Positions 34,757 to 44,140 of a stretch of DNA of 64,000 nt are shown here, in pieces. The notes under the pieces are model-generated. The model did not search any database. It worked only from the letters and a program-made list of their open reading frames with translations, and was not told where the DNA came from. This DNA comes from G051132615 sp051132615 (GTDB taxonomy: Bacteria; Pseudomonadota; Gammaproteobacteria; Burkholderiales; Neisseriaceae), in contig NZ_CP152375.1 of assembly GCF_051132615.1 (NCBI RefSeq), positions 1 to 64,000 of the forward strand, read 5' to 3'. A program made the translations under genes and the position numbers. How positions within the stretch are numbered: position 1 is the first letter of the stretch; each line of letters begins with the position of its first letter.

Positions 34757-37700
34757 ATGTTTAATACATTAATGATTGTGGGCATTGTTTATCTCATTTT
34801 TGTTTTGCATTCACTGACAAACAAAATGAATAAACTGAATGAACGTTTAAATACTCTGGCAAATGAGCTTACAAAAAAATCTGTGCCACCTTTATCTGAT
34901 CAACAAGAGACAATAAAGTCAGCTACTGACTTGACTCATGCCCAAAATATTAATCACACTCAACCTGAACCGCAACCTTCACAACTGAATAGAAAACCCG
35001 ATTTGGTTCAAGCTGAACCAAACCATATGGCCAAAACGTCTTCTGCCTTTGCGTCCCCTAGCTCGTCTATAAATGAAATCAAAGAACCAACACAAGCAAT
35101 AATACCTGACACCCAAAAAGAAGATGCGCTTCTAGCAGAGTTTACTTTGACTGAACTGACCCAATTAAATCAACAGCTCAATAGTCAACCTACAACTCAT
35201 TCAACTCATTTATCTTCTAAACAAGAGGAACAACCGCAACCAATACCACAAGACAACATTCGTGATACAGATCATTTAATCATAGAAAAAGCACTGAACC
35301 CAAAGACCATAAAACAATCTGCTCCAACACCAACCGAACAACCTTCTTTTCTGGTTCATAATCCTTTATCTACAAACAATACTGCCCATACAGACACAGA
35401 TAAGGAAAAAACCACTAAAAATTACCAAATTTATAGTTCATACAGAAGCCTATTACAGTGGTTTGTTCAAGGAAATCCTGTTGCCAAAATTGGGGTGATT
35501 TTACTGTTCTTTGGCATTGGTTATTTTATGAAGTTTTCTATTGAGCGGGATCTAATACCTGTTTCTATTCGCTTTATTTTAGCCATGTCACTATGTGTGA
35601 CTGTTTTTGGTAGTGGTTGGTATTTACGTAAAAAGAATGAGCTTTATGGGCTTATTTTAGAAGGTGGCGGTATTGGCGGCTTGTATATTACTGTATTTGC
35701 CTCAGTGACTTTGTATCAACTTTTATCTGTACCGCTGGCTTTTTTATTGATGGTTTTATTTTGCATCATTTGTGTTGGCTTTGCTTATAAACAATCGGCC
35801 AAAAGTTTAGCCATTTTAGCTGCATTAGGCGGTTATGCTGCGCCATTACTTTTATCAACTGGCAGCAATAATTACCTTATTCTTTTCTCATATTATTCAC
35901 TAATTTCATCAGGGCTTTTCATCACCAACATCAAAAAATCTTGGCGAGAACTGAACTTAATCGGTTTTATTTTTACATTTGTCGTTGGTTTGATATGGGG
36001 ACTAAAATACTATCAAAGCAGTATTTATATAAGCAGCCAATTATTCTTGCTATTTAACCTTATTTTATTTGGTATTTTATCCATTACCCTTGCTTCAAAG
36101 CATCAAATAAAACATCAAGGTATTGTCGATGGCTCCTTGGTTTTTGGTTCCGCCATTATTGGCTTTTTAATGCAGTATTACCTAACGAAACACTGGGAAT
36201 ATGGGCCTGCAATTTCAGCTTTGTTATTTGGTGTTTTCTATATTCTTCTGGCTTATATTCTCTCTAAGGCTCTGCCTCAAATAGGTAAACGCATTACTTT
36301 GTCGTATTTAATTATTGGGGTTTCCTTAACCACCTTAGCCACACCATTGGCTTTTGATGCTGATGTGACCTCTATTGTTTGGGCACTACAAGCTGTTGCT
36401 TTACTCTGGTTAGGTTTAGATCAGAATAATAAACAAATGGCTTTTGGCAGTGTCGTTTTATTATTTGTGTCTGTTATTTTATCTTATGTCTCTTATTTAG
36501 AGACAATGACAGACAATAGCTTTTATTCTATATTATCTATACTCTCAATATGTTACTTTATTTCAGCATGGTTGTGGTTTAAAGAGTCAAAAAATAATAT
36601 CTTATTTCATTACAAATTTATTCAGTTTGAAACCACTAATATAAGCCATATTTTTCTTTATTTGGGGCTTATTTTCTGGTCTTGGCTACTAGCCGAAGGC
36701 AGTTACCGTTTTGCCGTACAACAATATTTGACTGAACTTTATGCTTCAAGCTCTGCTTTGGCTTTAATCATATTTACCTGTTCAACAGTCGTGCTTTATT
36801 TATTAAGTATTCACTTAAAATGGAAAGCCCTTTTAGAAAAAACAGTCTTACTTTGGCTTGTTCTCCTTATTGCGTTTTTCATTCAGATATTGACACTGGA
36901 ACACAATAGTCCTTTAGCCATGGGCACTTGGAGCCTATGCTGGCCTATAGCCATTATTACTGCTTTATGTTTATTAGCCAAAATGGAAAACTACCCTGTT
37001 TTCTTCTCAAATATTAAAACACTTCATTTATCTTTATTTTGGGTCACATTAAGCCTTATAGCCTTACAAATACACCATGTGTTCTCTCACAATGACACAG
37101 AAACAACTTATTACTCAGCATTTTTAATTTTCTTTGATCTGGTATGTCTACTTATTTATTGTGCATTTAAAGCCAATAAATGGCCATTTACTGAAAAGAA
37201 TTTCAATACTTATTGGCTAACTGCTCTGATACCTGTTATTACTTTGATTATTTTATTGCTGATCAAAACCAATATAACAAATGGGTTAATGAGCTCGGGC
37301 TATTATTTGCCAGTATTTAACGTATTTGAACTACCCGCCATTTTAGCACTATGGATTCTGTGGACATGGTTTATAACCTGTATACAAAAAGGCTTGATTT
37401 CAGAAAAACAAATCAATAAAACAGGCGTATTTGTCTTTGTTGGATTATTGAGTTTTTGGTTACTCAATGGCATGATTTTAAGAACATTATCCCATTTGTT
37501 AGATTTACCTTGGCAATTCGAACAGCTTTGGGGTTCACGAATTGTCCAAATGACCTTCTCATTGATTTGGGCAATGCTGTCTTTAATACTGATGAGAGCT
37601 TCAAATAAAAATAAAGAACGAAATATCTGGATTATTGGCGCCTTTTTATTAACGATTGTGATTGTTAAGCTGTTTTTTATTGATGCAGCAAAAACAAACG

Positions 37701-37807
37701 GCATTGAAAGAGCCATCACTTTTATTGGTGTGGCAATTTTAGTATTGATCATTGGTTATATTTCACCCTTACCACCCAAAAAACAAAACAAAAAAGCAGA
37801 AGAGTAA
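34757..37807 (+). CDS. Large DUF2339 multi-pass membrane protein
   Basis: 1016 residues. One N-terminal hydrophobic segment (1-20) and a short coiled stretch are followed by a Pro/Gln/Thr-rich linker (about 35-235) and then about 25 hydrophobic helices to the end. The DUF2339 signature is at about 238-300 (NPVAKIGVILLFFGIGYFMKF, EGGGIGGLY). Function of the family is unknown; large size and many helices suggest an envelope role. No partner gene is obvious; a CPBP protease follows 55 bases later on the same strand. Confidence 0.8.
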   Translation: MFNTLMIVGIVYLIFVLHSLTNKMNKLNERLNTLANELTKKSVPPLSDQQETIKSATDLTHAQNINHTQPEPQPSQLNRKPDLVQAEPNHMAKTSSAFASPSSSINEIKEPTQAIIPDTQKEDALLAEFTLTELTQLNQQLNSQPTTHSTHLSSKQEEQPQPIPQDNIRDTDHLIIEKALNPKTIKQSAPTPTEQPSFLVHNPLSTNNTAHTDTDKEKTTKNYQIYSSYRSLLQWFVQGNPVAKIGVILLFFGIGYFMKFSIERDLIPVSIRFILAMSLCVTVFGSGWYLRKKNELYGLILEGGGIGGLYITVFASVTLYQLLSVPLAFLLMVLFCIICVGFAYKQSAKSLAILAALGGYAAPLLLSTGSNNYLILFSYYSLISSGLFITNIKKSWRELNLIGFIFTFVVGLIWGLKYYQSSIYISSQLFLLFNLILFGILSITLASKHQIKHQGIVDGSLVFGSAIIGFLMQYYLTKHWEYGPAISALLFGVFYILLAYILSKALPQIGKRITLSYLIIGVSLTTLATPLAFDADVTSIVWALQAVALLWLGLDQNNKQMAFGSVVLLFVSVILSYVSYLETMTDNSFYSILSILSICYFISAWLWFKESKNNILFHYKFIQFETTNISHIFLYLGLIFWSWLLAEGSYRFAVQQYLTELYASSSALALIIFTCSTVVLYLLSIHLKWKALLEKTVLLWLVLLIAFFIQILTLEHNSPLAMGTWSLCWPIAIITALCLLAKMENYPVFFSNIKTLHLSLFWVTLSLIALQIHHVFSHNDTETTYYSAFLIFFDLVCLLIYCAFKANKWPFTEKNFNTYWLTALIPVITLIILLLIKTNITNGLMSSGYYLPVFNVFELPAILALWILWTWFITCIQKGLISEKQINKTGVFVFVGLLSFWLLNGMILRTLSHLLDLPWQFEQLWGSRIVQMTFSLIWAMLSLILMRASNKNKERNIWIIGAFLLTIVIVKLFFIDAAKTNGIERAITFIGVAILVLIIGYISPLPPKKQNKKAEE

Positions 37808-37862
37808 AAGCAAATAATGAATACTCGCTTCACAAACACAATAAAAATAAAGTTGGCTTTAA

Positions 37863-38564
37863 ATGCTTAATGATATAAACCAAAATAACAGACGAAACAA
37901 TCATGCCAAGTGGGCACTGATCTTATTTGTTCCAGCCCCAAGTGTTGGGGTTTTGCTGGCCTTACATATGGGGCAAGGCACACTAGGTGCCATTTTATGG
38001 GCATTAGCCAAAATATGGTTGTTTTTTGGCCCTTTACTTTGGCTATTGTTTATAGAAAAAAGCCGCTTAAGTTTATCTCCTGTTAAAAAAGGAGGGTTAC
38101 TTGTTGGTACCCTAATTGGGATCGGCATGATGTTGATTATATGGCTTGCTTATTTATTATTTGCCAGAGGAAACGTGGATGTAGGCAACTTTTACACAAA
38201 ACTCTCAGTCGTAGGACTAACGAGTATTGGGTATTATTTAACCATTAGTATTTACTGGACATTTATTAACTCATTACTTGAAGAATATGTGTTTCGTTTT
38301 TTTATTTTTCGCCAGTCAGAACAAATTTGGTCAGCCAAAATAGCCCTGATCATGACTGCGCTCTTTTTTACCATACACCATACTTTGGCTTTAGCAGCAT
38401 ATGTGCCACTTTGGCAAAACATACTCGCTTCAACTGGGGTTTTTATTGCCAGTATTATATGGTCTTGGCTCTATGCACATTATCGTAGTATTTGGCCTGC
38501 GTATATCTGCCATATTTTTGCTGATATTGCTGTTTTTTCAATTGGATGGGATATTTTATTTTAA
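37863..38564 (+). CDS. CPBP-family intramembrane glutamic protease
   Basis: 233 residues, about seven membrane helices. The active-site triad of motifs is complete: Glu140-Glu141 with Arg145 (EEYVFR), FFTIHH with His169/170, and His214-x3-Asp218 (HIFAD). The family includes Rce1 relatives and bacterial proteins tied to membrane protein processing or peptide modification; the substrate here cannot be told. It lies just after the DUF2339 gene and may share its transcript. Confidence 0.85.
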   Translation: MLNDINQNNRRNNHAKWALILFVPAPSVGVLLALHMGQGTLGAILWALAKIWLFFGPLLWLLFIEKSRLSLSPVKKGGLLVGTLIGIGMMLIIWLAYLLFARGNVDVGNFYTKLSVVGLTSIGYYLTISIYWTFINSLLEEYVFRFFIFRQSEQIWSAKIALIMTALFFTIHHTLALAAYVPLWQNILASTGVFIASIIWSWLYAHYRSIWPAYICHIFADIAVFSIGWDILF

Positions 38565-38833
38565 CTCCTCTCCTTCATTGCGGCCGTAAAAGAATCCCTT
38601 TTCTACACAGGTTTTCATAAAAATAAGATTCCTTCATTTGCTCTACCTGAGTAAAAGAATAATCCGTATATTGCTGTTTTTTAAAATCAAACAGCTTAAT
38701 TAAGATATTGTATACATGATTCTGGCTTAACAGCACTGGGCAAAACAGTCTGATTATTTAACCATATTACAGCTTCAGCTATTGTAGTTACACAAAAAAA
38801 CCAGCTGATAAGCTTTCTGCTTTTTTGTATCAT
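38556..38833 (-). pseudogene. Probable decayed gene split over three frames
   Basis: The 313 bases between the CPBP gene and ruvX contain three coding-like pieces in succession on the minus strand. First, ATG 38833 to a stop near 38697 (45 residues, MIQKSRKLISWFFCVTTIAE...). Then a second frame through about 38700-38580 (...QQYTDYSFTQVEQMKESYF...). Then a third frame to a stop at 38556 (CVEKGFFYGRNEGEELK). Joined, they would give a protein of about 85-90 residues with two frameshifts. No family recognised. It may be a relic or chance; the amino-acid make-up of all three pieces looks coding. Confidence 0.3.
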
Positions 38834-38877
38834 AAGCTATTAAGCAAAATATATGCTTACCCACCAATCAATATCGC

Positions 38878-39327
38878 TTAATGTTCATCCAATATCACGC
38901 CGCCAGAATCAAAGAAGGTATACAAAATGGCTTGAGCTGCAACTTGATCCAAGACAGCCTTTTGCTTTTTACCAAATACTTGCGCTTCTTCTAATAAGCT
39001 TTCAGCAATCACGGATGACAAACGCTCATCGACTAAAAATACAGGTAGATGAAAACGCCCAGTTAATTGTCTGGCAAAACGCTGACAACGAGCACTCATT
39101 TCATGCTCTTGCCCATCCATATGGGTAGGTAAGCCAACAACCAATTGAACAGGTTGCCATTCTTTAATTAAATCATCAATTTGAGTAAATCGAGTATGGT
39201 TATCTTCTGCATGAATAGTCAATAATGGGTGGGCGATATTCAATAACAGATCCCCTTGAGCAATACCAATGCGCGCTAAGCCAAAGTCAAACCCTAAAGT
39301 TGTCCCTTCAGCTCCTTTTTTAAGCAT
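38878..39327 (-). CDS. ruvX: RuvX/YqgF pre-16S rRNA nuclease
   Basis: RNase H-fold nuclease that matures the 16S rRNA 5' end. The N-terminal catalytic Asp is in LGFDFGLARIGIAQ, the middle motif is VVGLPTHMDGQ, and the third acidic region is VFLVDERLSSVIAE. Length 149 is normal. It overlaps yqgE by eight bases, the conserved yqgE-yqgF pair. Confidence 0.92.
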   Translation of the reverse strand: MLKKGAEGTTLGFDFGLARIGIAQGDLLLNIAHPLLTIHAEDNHTRFTQIDDLIKEWQPVQLVVGLPTHMDGQEHEMSARCQRFARQLTGRFHLPVFLVDERLSSVIAESLLEEAQVFGKKQKAVLDQVAAQAILYTFFDSGGVILDEH

Positions 39328-39886
39328 GGCCAGCCTTTGATACCAACATATCAGGCGTAATACCCAATAAAGAAAGTGCTTTTTGATAACGCTCTTTTGG
39401 CGGGGTATGAAAAATAACTTCTTTTGATGCGGGGACAGTTAACCAATCATTACGTGCCAACTCATCTTCTAATTGGCCTTTGTCCCAAGCAGAATAACCT
39501 AATGCGACCAATAAATCTTCTGGTCCATTATCTTTGGCAATGCCCGTTAAAATATCTTTAGATGTGGTAATGGCAATATCACTGTCAATAACCAAACTTG
39601 ACTGCCACTGCCCTACAGGTGCATGCAATAAAAACCCTCTATCTGATTGCACTGGCCCACCAAAAAACACAATATCATCATCATGCTTTTTGGGGATTCG
39701 CTCCCTGACTTGATCAAATAGCTGCCCGAAGAAAATACTGGAAGGTTTATTGACTAAAAACCCCATGGCACCTTCTTCATTATGCTCACATAAATACACA
39801 ACCCCTTCTTGAAAAAAAGGATCTTGCATATCAGGCATAGCAATAAGAAAATGATTCACCAATGGCTGCATTTTTATTTTATTCAT
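39320..39886 (-). CDS. yqgE: YqgE/AlgH family protein
   Basis: UPF0301 protein, 188 residues. Family marks: NHFLIAMPDMQDPFF, VVYLCEHNEEGAMGFLVNKP, VFFGGPVQSDRGFLLH and LVALGYSAWDKGQLEDE. The molecular function is not established; AlgH was linked to alginate control in Pseudomonas. Overlaps ruvX downstream. Confidence 0.93.
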   Translation of the reverse strand: MNKIKMQPLVNHFLIAMPDMQDPFFQEGVVYLCEHNEEGAMGFLVNKPSSIFFGQLFDQVRERIPKKHDDDIVFFGGPVQSDRGFLLHAPVGQWQSSLVIDSDIAITTSKDILTGIAKDNGPEDLLVALGYSAWDKGQLEDELARNDWLTVPASKEVIFHTPPKERYQKALSLLGITPDMLVSKAGHA

Positions 39887-39996
39887 TTATTGTTCTCTTA
39901 AACAAAATGTGCGCGTACTCTTACCTATATTATCTTCTAACTTTAAGCCTATTGAGCTTTAATATACACTTATGCAGTCATATAAACACTAAAAAT

Positions 39997-40392
39997 TTAT
40001 TGCGGTGTGTGACAAACGGCTTCCACATTATTACCGTCTGGATCAATGACAAAAGCACCATAGTAATGTTCATGATAATGAGGCCTTAAGCCTGGCCCAC
40101 CATTATCTTGCCCACCAGAATGCATTGCTGCTTGATAAAAAGCATCAACTTGTGCTCTATTTTCAGCAGCAAATGCTGTATGACGAGGTGTATAGGCTTC
40201 TTTCACTTCAATTATCCAAAATGCCATTTTGCCTTCTTTGCCAAATGCGCACATACGCTGAGTTGGAAAATGTTCATTCCACTTTGCCACGAACTCTGCC
40301 TGAATAGTGTATCCTAAAGCAGCAAATGCCTTTTCATAAAAATGCTTGGTTGCCACATAATCTGTTGCATAAGTACTTAAATGATCAATCAT
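39997..40392 (-). CDS. VOC-family (glyoxalase/dioxygenase fold) protein
   Basis: 131 residues with paired beta-alpha-beta-beta-beta modules. N-terminal MIDHLSTYATDYVATKHFYEKA matches the metal-binding His strand, and the C-terminal HYYGAFVIDPDGNNVEAV is the VOC signature with the second metal Glu. Relatives include lyases, dioxygenases and resistance proteins, so no substrate is assigned. Single gene between yqgE and the reductase, same strand. Confidence 0.85.
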   Translation of the reverse strand: MIDHLSTYATDYVATKHFYEKAFAALGYTIQAEFVAKWNEHFPTQRMCAFGKEGKMAFWIIEVKEAYTPRHTAFAAENRAQVDAFYQAAMHSGGQDNGGPGLRPHYHEHYYGAFVIDPDGNNVEAVCHTPQ

Positions 40393-40426
40393 GTTTTTTC
40401 TACCTTATTTATTCAAAACAAGCTTG

Positions 40427-41440
40427 TTACTTTACTGCAGATGGGGTAAAAGCATCTGAATAAAAAGCATCTTTTGCCAATTTTTTCTGTTCAATAAAGC
40501 TGGTTGCTGCAGCTTCTACCATAACAGGCGCACCACAAGCATATACTTCATACAAACTTAAATCATCAAAATCAGCTAGAACTGCTTCATGTACTAACCC
40601 CACTCTACCTTGCCACTGATCTTCTGCCAATGGCTCAGATAATACAGGGATAAATTGATAATTAGGCAGTTTTTGAGCAAATGCTTCCGCCATTTGTTGC
40701 ATATAAAGTTCATTTTTATTGCGTGCACCCCAATAAAAATGAACCGAGCGAGAATCTTTGTTTGCAACCATAGTCTCTAAAATACTTTTTATTGGTGCAA
40801 ATCCTGTCCCACTGGCAATAAACAACAATGGTTTTGGTTTATGGTATTGTAAAGTAAAGCTACCTAATGGCGCTTTAATACGCAGTATTTCCTGCTCTTT
40901 CATCGCATCAAACACATGCTCAGAAAACAGCCCCCCTTTTTGCGAACGAATATGCAATTCAATTATACCTTTTTCTAGAGGACTATTGGCCATTGAATAA
41001 CTGCGATGTTGATTATCTTTTAATAAAATATCCAAATACTGCCCTGGATTAAACACAAACTCTTGCCCTTTAGGCAAACTTAAACGAATAATGGCAACAT
41101 TATGAATTTTCTCAACAGTCTCAACTCTGGCAGGAAAAGTTTTAACGACAGGCGTGGCCACATCAAAGCCAGGTAAATCGATTTCTAAATCACTTTTAGC
41201 TATTGCGCAACAAGTTAATATATTGCCTTCAGACTCCTCTTGTGGTGTCAATGCCAACTCATCATGTTCTGCTTGCTCAACGGAACCTTGTACAACATGT
41301 GCTTTACATGCCCCACATACGCCATTTTGACACGCATGAGGTAAATTTAAATTTTGTCGTTTTGCTGCTGCTAAAATAGGTTCATTTTCTTCCACGGAAA
41401 AGCAAATATTACTGGGTTTTAATGTCACTTGATAAGCCAT
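40427..41440 (-). CDS. 2Fe-2S ferredoxin / FAD-NAD(P)H oxidoreductase
   Basis: 337 residues in three parts. A plant-type ferredoxin (1-90) has CxxxxCxxC in ACQNGVCGAC plus a later Cys in LTCC. The FAD domain carries HRSYSMAN, and the NAD domain has GTGFAPIKSI and the final YACGAP. This order is that of CDP-6-deoxy-glucoseen reductase-like and phenol-hydroxylase reductase-like proteins that feed electrons to an oxygenase or radical enzyme. The partner is not in the window. A TTG start four codons upstream is possible; ATG 41440 is preferred. Confidence 0.85.
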   Translation of the reverse strand: MAYQVTLKPSNICFSVEENEPILAAAKRQNLNLPHACQNGVCGACKAHVVQGSVEQAEHDELALTPQEESEGNILTCCAIAKSDLEIDLPGFDVATPVVKTFPARVETVEKIHNVAIIRLSLPKGQEFVFNPGQYLDILLKDNQHRSYSMANSPLEKGIIELHIRSQKGGLFSEHVFDAMKEQEILRIKAPLGSFTLQYHKPKPLLFIASGTGFAPIKSILETMVANKDSRSVHFYWGARNKNELYMQQMAEAFAQKLPNYQFIPVLSEPLAEDQWQGRVGLVHEAVLADFDDLSLYEVYACGAPVMVEAAATSFIEQKKLAKDAFYSDAFTPSAVK

Positions 41441-41570
41441 AAGATCAACCAATACAATAAACGTTTAAGATAATAGTAAAGGATACCATATTTTCTCTTT
41501 TCTCGCTTTTATTCGAATTGATGCGTAAAATAGCCCCCTTTATTGATGACATTAAAAAATTATTATTGAT

Positions 41571-42260
41571 ATGACTTTAGCTGAACACGACAACCATCAA
41601 CGCACAATTAAAAGTTTTGTCTTACGACAAGGCCATTTATCCACGAGCCAAGCAAAGGCTATTGAACAATTGATGCCTAAATGGGGTGTCGCTTATCAAG
41701 ATCATCTTCTGGATTTAGAGCAAACATTTAATCGTTCTGCTCCTAAGGTACTCGAAATTGGCTTTGGTATGGGGACAGCAACTGTACAAATTGCCCAAAC
41801 AATCCCTCAAACTGATTTTTTAGGCATAGAAGTACACAGCCCTGGCGTAGGCAACATATTAAAACTGATTGAAGAAAGCCAGATAAGCAATTTAAAAATC
41901 ATTCAACACGATGCTGTTGAAGTGGTACAACATATGCTTGCTGATGATTCATTAACTGGCATTCATATTTATTTTCCTGATCCATGGCACAAAAAACGTC
42001 ACCATAAACGCCGTTTGATTCAATTACCGTTTATAGAAATGTTGGTTCCTAAATTAAAAACAGGCGGCTACATTCATTTGGCCACAGATTGGGAAAACTA
42101 CGCCGAACAAATGCTCGAAGTTTTAAATCAACACCCACAATTACACAATACGGCAGAACAATATGCCCCTAAACCAGCATATCGCCCTTTAACAAAATTT
42201 GAAGCGCGTGGCATTAAATTAGGCCATGGTGTGTGGGATATTATCTATCAGAAAATTTAG
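41571..42260 (+). CDS. trmB: tRNA (guanine-N7-)-methyltransferase TrmB
   Basis: Methylates G46 of tRNAs with SAM. Rossmann motif is LEIGFGMGTATVQIA (residues about 57-71), with the family stretch GIHIYFPDPWHKKRHHKRR holding the catalytic Asp and the substrate motif HLATDWENYAEQM. Length 229 is normal. Divergent from the reductase gene. Confidence 0.96.
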   Translation: MTLAEHDNHQRTIKSFVLRQGHLSTSQAKAIEQLMPKWGVAYQDHLLDLEQTFNRSAPKVLEIGFGMGTATVQIAQTIPQTDFLGIEVHSPGVGNILKLIEESQISNLKIIQHDAVEVVQHMLADDSLTGIHIYFPDPWHKKRHHKRRLIQLPFIEMLVPKLKTGGYIHLATDWENYAEQMLEVLNQHPQLHNTAEQYAPKPAYRPLTKFEARGIKLGHGVWDIIYQKI

Positions 42261-42379
42261 GTTTTATTAATAAAAATCAAAAAAAATAGAACATCAACAT
42301 ATAAATTTATATTGCACATATGCACATGGATTGATATGATGACGCCCATCCTATTTATTAATTACATACATTGAATAAT

Positions 42380-44080
42380 ATGTCTTCCAACAAAACCGTT
42401 AAAATTGTTTTTTTGTGTATTTGTGTGGTTTTAGCCATTATTTTTGGACTTTATGCTTCTAGCTATATTTTCCTCTTATTGAGCAAAATCCCTTTACGTT
42501 CTCAAACAGTCCAACTGACCAGCTTTATTCAATGGTATCAGGACTATCATAACCACCCCAAAGTTGGGCCTAACCTACCTAAAGCCGCCTTATTTGGCTT
42601 TGGTGTGCCTATTTTAGGCTTATTGTTTTTAGCCTTTAAAATATTTAAAGATGATAAAAGCCTCTACGGTGATGCACGCTTTGCTACCATGCCAGAACTG
42701 AAAAAAGTGGGCTTTTTAAAACCAACAGAAACAGCTGTTATTGTGGGTCGTTTAAACAATCAATATCTTTATTTTAGTGGACAGCAGTTTCCTTTATTAG
42801 CCGCACCTACTCGTTCGGGTAAAGGTGTGGGTATTGTGATCCCCAACCTTTTATCCTACCAAGGCTCTATGGTTGTGTTGGACATTAAACAAGAAAACTA
42901 TGAGCTAACCAGTGGTTTTCGTAAAAAACATGGGCAAGAAATCTACGTATTCAACCCATTTGCTGAAGACCGTCGCTCCCATCGTTGGAACCCACTTACC
43001 TATATTTCTGATGACCCTGATTTCAGGGTATCTGACCTACAAAGTATTGCCAATATGCTATACCCTGTGGGCGATGACAGCAAAGACCGTTTTTGGATGA
43101 ACCAAGCCCAAAACGTCTTCTTAGCGATTTGTTTGTATATGCTTGATGCAAGGGCAAGCCAAAAAGCTTCAGGGCTTCCAGAAGAGTTTCGAACACCTGT
43201 TACGCTAGGAGAGCTCTATCGTCAAAGTACAGGTGATGGTTCAAAAGAATTAAAAGAGCATCTACAGGACTTAGCCAGTCTGCCCTTTTTAAGCCCCCAA
43301 TGTAAAACAGCTTTTGCTGGCGTATTGTCACAAGCGGAAGAAACCTTTTCGAATATTATCGCCACCTTTAAAGAGCCTTTATTGCCTTGGCTAAACCCTA
43401 TTACCGATGCAGCAACTTCAGGGGATGATTTTTTACTGACAGATGTTCGTAAGAAAAAAATGACTATCTATATTGCCATTCAACCGAATAAATTGGCTGA
43501 ATCGCGTTTGATTATTAACCTGTTTTTCTCACAACTGATTAACCAAAATACCCGTGAGTTACCGCAAAACAACCCTGATTTAAAATACCAATGTTTGTTG
43601 CTTATGGATGAGTTTACCTCTATTGGTCGAGTGGATATTATTGCCAAGGCGGTCAGTTATATGGCAGGTTATAATATTCGCCTGCTACCCATTATTCAAT
43701 CTTTGGCTCAGCTAGATGCAACCTATGGTAAAGAAACCAGCCGTACTTTAGTCACCAACCATGCATTACAAATTTTGTATACCCCTCGTGAACAGCAAGA
43801 CGCCAATGACTACTCGGAAATGCTTGGTTACACCAGTATTAAGAAAAGCAGCGTTTCTCGTGGGCGAGAAGTCAGCCGAACAGAAAATGAAGAGCGTCGC
43901 GCGTTAATGTTGCCACAAGAATTAAAAGCCATGAGCGCAGATAAAGAAATCTTTTTATTTGAAGGCTTAGAGCGACCTGTAATGTGTGACAAGATTCGTT
44001 ACTATAAAGACCCTGCTTTTACACAAAGGCTATTGCCTAAAGCCAGCGTACCTATACTGAAGATCAAAACAGAAGAATAA
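42380..44080 (+). CDS. virD4: VirD4/TraG-type type IV secretion coupling ATPase
   Basis: 567 residues from ATG 42380 (a TTG three codons earlier is less likely). Two N-terminal membrane helices (about 8-36 and 68-90) are followed by a cytoplasmic ATPase with Walker A APTRSGKGV (142-150), the segment MVVLDIKQENYELT, an all-alpha insertion at about 250-345 (the domain that captures effectors) and Walker B LLLMDEF (406-412). Coupling proteins hand substrates to a type IV secretion channel. No virB or relaxase gene is present here, and a terminator follows directly, so this copy is alone. The two toxins with XVIPCD-like repeats lie 10 kb left and 2.6 kb right and are its natural substrates by inference. 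Confidence 0.92.
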   Translation: MSSNKTVKIVFLCICVVLAIIFGLYASSYIFLLLSKIPLRSQTVQLTSFIQWYQDYHNHPKVGPNLPKAALFGFGVPILGLLFLAFKIFKDDKSLYGDARFATMPELKKVGFLKPTETAVIVGRLNNQYLYFSGQQFPLLAAPTRSGKGVGIVIPNLLSYQGSMVVLDIKQENYELTSGFRKKHGQEIYVFNPFAEDRRSHRWNPLTYISDDPDFRVSDLQSIANMLYPVGDDSKDRFWMNQAQNVFLAICLYMLDARASQKASGLPEEFRTPVTLGELYRQSTGDGSKELKEHLQDLASLPFLSPQCKTAFAGVLSQAEETFSNIIATFKEPLLPWLNPITDAATSGDDFLLTDVRKKKMTIYIAIQPNKLAESRLIINLFFSQLINQNTRELPQNNPDLKYQCLLLMDEFTSIGRVDIIAKAVSYMAGYNIRLLPIIQSLAQLDATYGKETSRTLVTNHALQILYTPREQQDANDYSEMLGYTSIKKSSVSRGREVSRTENEERRALMLPQELKAMSADKEIFLFEGLERPVMCDKIRYYKDPAFTQRLLPKASVPILKIKTEE

Positions 44081-44091
44081 TCAACATCAAT

Positions 44092-44123
44092 AAAAAAGAA
44101 GCCTACAATAGGCTTCTTTTTTA
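44092..44123. terminator. Bidirectional terminator between virD4 and the DUF305 gene
   Basis: Stem AAAAAAGAAGCCTA / TAGGCTTCTTTTTT with a three-base loop CAA. Serves virD4 (plus) and the DUF305 gene (minus). Confidence 0.85.
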
Positions 44124-44140
44124 TTATTCAAACAAACAAT

